Below, in pieces: positions 59,753 through 64,000 of a DNA stretch of 64,000 bases (its first letter is position 1; each line of letters starts with the position of its first letter). The stretch is from Marinococcus luteus_A (lineage in GTDB: Bacteria > Bacillota > Bacilli > Bacillales > Marinococcaceae), in assembly GCF_034497705.1 (NCBI RefSeq), contig NZ_JAXRUV010000002.1:1-64000 (forward strand), read 5' to 3'. A program made the translations under genes and the position numbers. A model generated the notes under the pieces. It made no database searches and was not told the DNA's origin. It worked only from the letters and a program-made list of their open reading frames with translations.

Positions 59753-59938
59753 CAGCCTCACATCCCTTCAAAGAGAAGTATATTACTTCCATTATACAAG
59801 AACGTACGTTCGAATAAAGGGTATTTTTTTACTGGATTATTATCTGAACAGAAAAAACCGCTCTCTGTAAGCATTTCTGTAGGCAGAAAAAAATTTTTTC
59901 TTCATACTGTACATAGCGTATTTTAAAGGAGGAAAAGC

Positions 59939-60583
59939 ATGCAGGTAGATATTTGGTTTGATGTAATGTGTCCGTTTTGTTATTTAGGAAAACGGCGCTT
60001 TGAGACCGCTTTGGAAAACATTTCGTTCAAACACCAGGTGCAGGTGGTCTATCACAGCTTTCAGCTGAACCCGGAAATGCCAAAAAATCCGGATTCGGAC
60101 ATTCACACCTTTCTGTCTGAACAAAAAGGCATGGACCGGGAGCAGGTGCTTGCGTTTCACCGGCAGCTCACCGATCAGGCGCAGGATATTGGTTTGGAAT
60201 ACAACATGGACACAGCAGTACCGGCTAATTCCTTCGACGCCCACCGGCTGCTGCAGTTCGCCACAGAACGCGGCAAAAACAACCGCATGACAGAGCGCCT
60301 CCTGCGCGCATATTTTACCGAATCCAAAAACATTGCAGATATCGACACTCTCGCCGGACTTGCAGGAGATGTCGGCCTTGTGGAGGAAGAAACGAAAGAG
60401 CTGCTCGAGCTGGACGCCTACACTCCGAGTGTGCAAAAAGATTTGCAGGAAGCATCCTATATAGGAATTGACGGGGTTCCTTTTTATGTATTCGATGAAA
60501 CGTACACCCTCTCCGGTGCCCAGCCGGCAGAAACATTTGAACAGGCTCTGCAGCAGGTTTGGGATGAAAAGCAGCAGGCATAA
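59939..60583 (+). CDS. DsbA family oxidoreductase (FrnE-like)
   Basis: A thioredoxin-fold protein of 214 residues. MQVDIWFDVMCPFCYLGKRR carries the CPFC active site close to the N-terminus. HSFQLNPEMPKN and PANSFDAHRLLQFA are typical of the FrnE/2-hydroxychromene-isomerase-like branch, and GVPFYVFDETYTLSGAQPAE has the cis-proline loop. It lacks a signal peptide, so it is cytoplasmic, with a likely role in disulfide or stress chemistry. The ATG follows AAAGGAGGAAAAGC. Confidence 0.92.
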   Translation: MQVDIWFDVMCPFCYLGKRRFETALENISFKHQVQVVYHSFQLNPEMPKNPDSDIHTFLSEQKGMDREQVLAFHRQLTDQAQDIGLEYNMDTAVPANSFDAHRLLQFATERGKNNRMTERLLRAYFTESKNIADIDTLAGLAGDVGLVEEETKELLELDAYTPSVQKDLQEASYIGIDGVPFYVFDETYTLSGAQPAETFEQALQQVWDEKQQA

Positions 60584-60589
60584 CGGTAG

Positions 60590-60617
60590 AAGCTCTTCCT
60601 TTCTGGAAGGGCTTTTC
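60590..60617 (+). terminator. terminator of the FrnE-like gene
   Basis: A 10 bp stem with one G-U pair (AAGCTCTTCC against GGAAGGGCTT), 5 nt loop, then TTCG. The T run is short. Confidence 0.7.
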
Positions 60618-60703
60618 GTATAAAGATAGGACGAAAGTAAAGCTTAATACGCCTGAGCACAGGGAAACCTATTCCCATAATTTTAAAATAGGAGGCCTGC
60701 GCC

Positions 60704-60973
60704 ATGCTTGCTGTTAAAGTGAATCGTGCGCTCCATAAACTAAACAAACATGCAGCCCCTGCTGCCGAAAATACTTTGAAAAGAAACGAATCGATCGTAG
60801 TGAATTTAACCGGCACTCAGGAGCGGAAGGTACAGGACTCGCTTTATTTTCTTGAAGAGGAACAATTAATTTACTGTGCCAGATTAGAAGAACAAACCAA
60901 CGCAGACCCCCGAATAGACAAAACGCTTGAGCTCATCCCCCTTCCCAGGCTGTTTAACGTTTTGGATGCATAA
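60704..60973 (+). CDS. small hypothetical protein (89 residues)
   Basis: Not recognised. It has an excellent AGGAGG site before its ATG. The protein is soluble, with a basic helical N-terminus (VKVNRALHKLNKH) and a Glu/Leu-rich second half (YFLEEEQLIYCARLEEQ), one cysteine, no membrane segment. It lies between the FrnE-like gene and a minus-strand hairpin, and has no obvious plus-strand terminator of its own. Confidence 0.65.
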   Translation: MLAVKVNRALHKLNKHAAPAAENTLKRNESIVVNLTGTQERKVQDSLYFLEEEQLIYCARLEEQTNADPRIDKTLELIPLPRLFNVLDA

Positions 60974-61065
60974 AAAAAGCCTCCCCGGGGGTGCGGGGAG
61001 GCGCATAGAGGGGTTCCCTGTCCAGGGAGATGAACCCGGGGGATCAACACCTCCTATATTAAGCC
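60972..61065 (-). ncRNA. candidate structured small RNA or 3'UTR with strong terminator
   Basis: On the minus strand this stretch contains a hairpin (GGGTTC...GAACCC with inner CCCTG/CAGGG, about 61014-61039), a C-rich single-stranded segment, and a perfect 8 bp terminator stem (GCCTCCCC/GGGGAGGC, 60979-61002) ending in seven T. There is an AGGAGGTG near its 5' end but no convincing reading frame. It could be an independent RNA or simply the 3' end of the carotenoid gene's mRNA. The terminator is certain; the RNA is a guess. Confidence 0.45.
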
Positions 61066-61105
61066 CCTAATGTAACGCTTGTGTGAAGAGCCTGTTAATA
61101 TTTTA

Positions 61106-61906
61106 TTATTTTCTTTGAACCTGCTGCTTTTTGCCTGTAAGTACTACAAAACAAAAAATCATGATACCAATTCCAATCCCCCCGGCGAGCCAGAGAGCAT
61201 TTAACAGCGCGAGTACGGTAAACATAAAGGTAAGTAGAACATATAAAGCAGCAGTGCGCGGCTGCCAGTAAGCCGACACGTCAAACAATCTTCCCTGAAA
61301 ATGAAGAACTAAATACATAATCGTATGCAGAAGAAAGCCAATAATAAACCATCCCTGGAAATTCGAAAACGGAATATCGTAATACCACCCGCCTTCATTC
61401 CATATCCAGTACCCCTGCACCAGATAGTTCACAGGATCGAGCACAAAATCAATTCCGGTGACTAAAAGCGCCCCCAGTAGCACATAAAGAATAAACGCTC
61501 CCCATCCACGCAGGCGTGGAAGCATGCCCAGCACATACAGCATTAACGCATGTGAACCGGAAACGATGGCCACCCAGGCTGCTCCAATCGTCAGCGGTAC
61601 CCCTAGGACCATCGCCCCGAAATCAGAAGCATATTCATAGCTCCCAAAAAAGAGATTCAGCTGCACACCGATCCCTTCAAGAAACATCGAAAGCAGAAAA
61701 ATAATGGCAGTCAGTCCGCCTCCAGTTTTGCCCCCGTAAGACCGAATCAGAAAAAAAGCTCCAATTACTCCGGTTAAATAAAGAAAAACAGCGTTTGCCC
61801 ATTCCAGCCATACCGGGAGCAAATCAAATGTCAGCAGCATGATGCCGCATATGTACCAAAAGATAAAAAAACGAAATAAACCTATGTCGAACGGTAAGTT
61901 TCTCAT
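61106..61906 (-). CDS. carotenoid biosynthesis protein (CruF/DUF422 family)
   Basis: A polytopic membrane protein of 266 residues with about seven to eight membrane segments. It has FGSYEYASDFGAMVLGVPL, GIDFVLDPVNYLVQGYW, and WYYDIPFSNFQGWFIIG, the pattern of CruF-type carotenoid hydratases acting on psi ends of C40/C50 carotenoids. The ATG follows AGGAGGGGCC. No other carotenoid gene (crtB, crtI) lies in the window, so the pathway must be elsewhere. A yellow or orange pigment is plausible. Confidence 0.85.
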   Translation of the reverse strand: MRNLPFDIGLFRFFIFWYICGIMLLTFDLLPVWLEWANAVFLYLTGVIGAFFLIRSYGGKTGGGLTAIIFLLSMFLEGIGVQLNLFFGSYEYASDFGAMVLGVPLTIGAAWVAIVSGSHALMLYVLGMLPRLRGWGAFILYVLLGALLVTGIDFVLDPVNYLVQGYWIWNEGGWYYDIPFSNFQGWFIIGFLLHTIMYLVLHFQGRLFDVSAYWQPRTAALYVLLTFMFTVLALLNALWLAGGIGIGIMIFCFVVLTGKKQQVQRK

Positions 61907-61987
61907 GGCCCCTCCTGAAGTTACAGACTATTAATGGATGCCCCTTTCTATTTCCCGGGTAATACCTGTTTTAACTGTATTTTATAA

Positions 61988-62017
61988 AAAAAACAGAAAA
62001 CCCCGAAGGATTTTCTG
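61988..62017 (-). terminator. terminator of the chemoreceptor pseudogene
   Basis: CAGAAAATCC pairs with GGGTTTTCTG across a short loop, followed by eight T on the minus strand, about 20 bp after the stop codon. Confidence 0.88.
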
Positions 62018-62036
62018 CCTGCAACTAATATTATCT

Positions 62037-64000
62037 CTATATTTTAAAGTAGCTGACCTCCTGTTGAAGGTCCTCTGCCATGGAAGCGAGTGTTTCAGCC
62101 GCAGAGGAGATTTCCTGCATTGAGGCGAGCTGCTCCTGCGTAGACGCCGCCACCTCTTCGGAGGAAGCCGCGTTTTCCTGGGCGATTGAAGAGATATCAG
62201 AAGCCGAATGAGAAATACGCTCGACGCTTCCGGCCATGCTCCGGATCGTTCCAGTCACTTCTTCGATCTTTGGAGCCATATGCTCCATGCTGTCAAGAAT
62301 CTGCTGAAACTGTTTAGAGGTGTCCTCGGATACGGTCAGCCCCTGCTCCGCATTTTTTGACACGCCTTCCATTTGAATCACAGACTGCTCCGCATCATTT
62401 TGAATGCTTTTAATCAGCGTACCAATCTGTTCTGCCGATGTGGAGGACTGCTCAGCAAGCTTTCGCACCTCTTCCGCGACGACGGCAAAGCCCTTTCCCT
62501 GCTCTCCGGCCCGTGCTGCTTCAATGGCTGCGTTTAAGGCAAGCAGATTAGTCTGACTCGCGATGCCGGTAATAACCTCAAGAATGCTGCCAATTTCCTT
62601 GGAGCGGTCCGACAAAGCCTGAATCACCTGATTGGAGGCAGTAACAGATTGATGGATATCCTGCATCTGGGAGAGGTTGCTTTCTACATATCTGCTTCCC
62701 TCCCGGGCTCTTTCTGCTGTTTCAGCTGACAGCTGGAGCACGTTGTCCGTCCGTTCTTCAATTTTTTTCACCCCGCCGGTCACTTCTTCAAGCGCGGCGC
62801 TGTTATGTTCAATTTTTTCTGTCTGTCTTTCTGCTCCGCTTGCCACCTGTTCGGTAGCAACAGCTACTTCGCTTGTCGCCTGCGAGGTCTGCTCCGAGCT
62901 TGCTTTCAACTGCTCTGACGATGAGCTCATATGCTCCACAGACGCAGAAAGCTTAGTGAGAATGCCCCGTAGAGATTCCACCATATGATTAAAGCTTGCG
63001 GCAAGCGCCCCAATTTCATCGCTGCTGTTTACTTCCACCTGCCCGGTCAGATCACCGCGGCTGATTTTTTCAGCAGAAGCCTGAAGACGCTGGATCGGCT
63101 TCAAAATATTTTTTACGATAAAGTAGACAAACAGAAGCCCTCCAAGGAGTGCAGCGGCAATGACAATACCGGTTCTCCAGAGAATCGGCGCTGCTGCTTC
63201 CTGAAACTCGCTCGTATACATCGTGCCGCCGACTGTCCAGCCGGTCGTTTCATTCTGTATAAATTCCATTTCCTTTGCTTCTCCATTCAGCGTGTACGAA
63301 AAATGGCCGTCGCTCTTACCGTCGATTTGGCTGTAGATATTTTCTTCCATAGGTTCTCCAGCTTCTGCGTTAGGGTTAACCATATAATTGCCCTGCGTAT
63401 CCGCCAATACAACATATCCTTCTTTTCCAATGGCCGCTCCTGCTGCCAGAGCCTCCAGGGAGGATAAATCGTAGTCAATAGCCATTACCCCCGAGCCGTC
63501 ATCCAGCTGCTGGGTGATCGTTACGATCTGAGTTTCCGTTGCTGCGTCTACATAAACGTCGGTAAGTACCGCCTCGCCCCCAGCATCGACTGCTTCCTGG
63601 AACCATGGACGTTCTGTGGGATCATAATCCTCCGGCAGTTCCCCCTGGTCCGACGCAAACAGTGTTTCTCCTTAATTCGAGCCCGTGTAGATGGAAATAA
63701 CCTTGTTATGTGTTTGAATATAATCATTAAAGGTTTCAAGCATACGTTCTTCGGCTTCAGGATCGGTAAATGATTCTTCGGTGACGAGGCCGGCGTAATG
63801 ACTGATATCAGCAATTCTTGCATTCATTTCTTCATCCACCTGTTAATTAATAAGACCAACGCTTCCCCAGCATTGCTATTCATCTGGCTTCTGACTTCAT
63901 TTTTGGCAGATGTGTAGGAGCTGAAGCCGATAATAATACCTGGGACCAGCAGCACAAGAAGAAATGATACGTATAATTTTTTTCGCAGCGTTAATGATTG
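62037..64000 (-). pseudogene. methyl-accepting chemotaxis protein, broken by a nonsense codon and a frameshift; 5' end outside the window
   Basis: The intact 3' part (62037-63485) gives a cache-domain remainder, a membrane segment (IVIAAALLGGLLFVYFIVK), HAMP (ILKPIQRLQASAEKI), and a full signalling domain with the hairpin tip QTNLLALNAAIEAARAGEQG. Reading upstream in the same frame gives a normal dCache ligand domain (IYTGSN, GETLFASD, PWFQEAVDAGGEA) with TAA at 63672-63674, where SNEGE is expected (GAA to TAA). Near 63843-63850 the frame breaks: the first membrane segment (YVSFLLVLLVPGIIIGF) and NAGEALVLL are in another frame from QVDEEMNARI. Both lesions make a full receptor impossible unless they are sequence errors. 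Confidence 0.88.

Noticed and set aside
1..64000. CRISPR arrays, insertion sequences, prophage genes or toxin-antitoxin pairs
   Set aside because: I looked for repeated spacers, transposase motifs, phage structural genes and paired small operons and saw none.

Overview
The window reads as a chromosomal segment of a Bacillaceae bacterium (phylum Bacillota), probably a moderately halophilic or alkaliphilic lineage near Alkalicoccus/Salisediminibacterium. That placement is inferred from gene order, acidic protein tails (FtsH, Ctc), a carotenoid gene and the lack of sporulation genes; I could not run a search. From about 0.3 to 50.6 kb the gene order is the origin-proximal Bacillus subtilis order (yaaO-tmk-...-lysS), read here mostly on the minus strand and ending at the 5' tip of a 16S rRNA gene at position 1.

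Region by region. 0-8.8 kb: rRNA promoters and leader, lysS, dusB, then the folate genes (folK, folB, folP, pabC, pabA, pabB) and cysK. 8.9-18.8 kb: hslO, ftsH, hpt, tilS, a split threonine/serine exporter pair, tRNA-Met(CAT), yabR, divIC, rqcP and mazG. 18.8-31.4 kb: yabM, mfd, pth, ctc, prs, glmU, spoVG, ridA-purR with PurBoxes, ispE and veg. 31.5-38.7 kb: rsmA, rnmV, tatD, metG with a Met T-box leader, abrB on the plus strand, rsmI, yazA and trmN6. 38.7-43.7 kb: an insert relative to B. subtilis holding a heterodimeric ABC exporter, an aldo/keto reductase and a GNAT acetyltransferase. 43.8-50.6 kb: yabA, ricT, holB, darA, a propeller-type membrane protein, a DUF948 protein, tmk and yaaO.

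Beyond 50.6 kb synteny stops and the content is accessory: a LOG family protein, a sulfotransferase-like protein, a DUF3219 protein, a YihY/BrkB protein, and a two-gene operon pairing a GH10 xylanase-type glycosidase with a processive GT2 polysaccharide synthase carrying two tandem PilZ domains. Then come a DeoR regulator broken by a stop codon, a Gfo/Idh/MocA oxidoreductase, two small proteins, a FrnE-like DsbA protein, a CruF-like carotenoid protein and a methyl-accepting chemotaxis protein broken by a nonsense codon and a frameshift.

Two features stand out. First, the GH10/GT2-PilZ-PilZ operon looks like a c-di-GMP-controlled exopolysaccharide system in which a GH10 enzyme takes the place that the GH8 enzyme BcsZ has beside cellulose synthase. 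Second, sporulation-specific genes that normally interrupt this conserved cluster (spoIIE, yabP/yabQ, spoVT, fin, sspF, yabG) are all missing from their usual slots, while their housekeeping neighbours and the dual-use regulators spoVG and abrB remain. This suggests a lineage that has lost sporulation.
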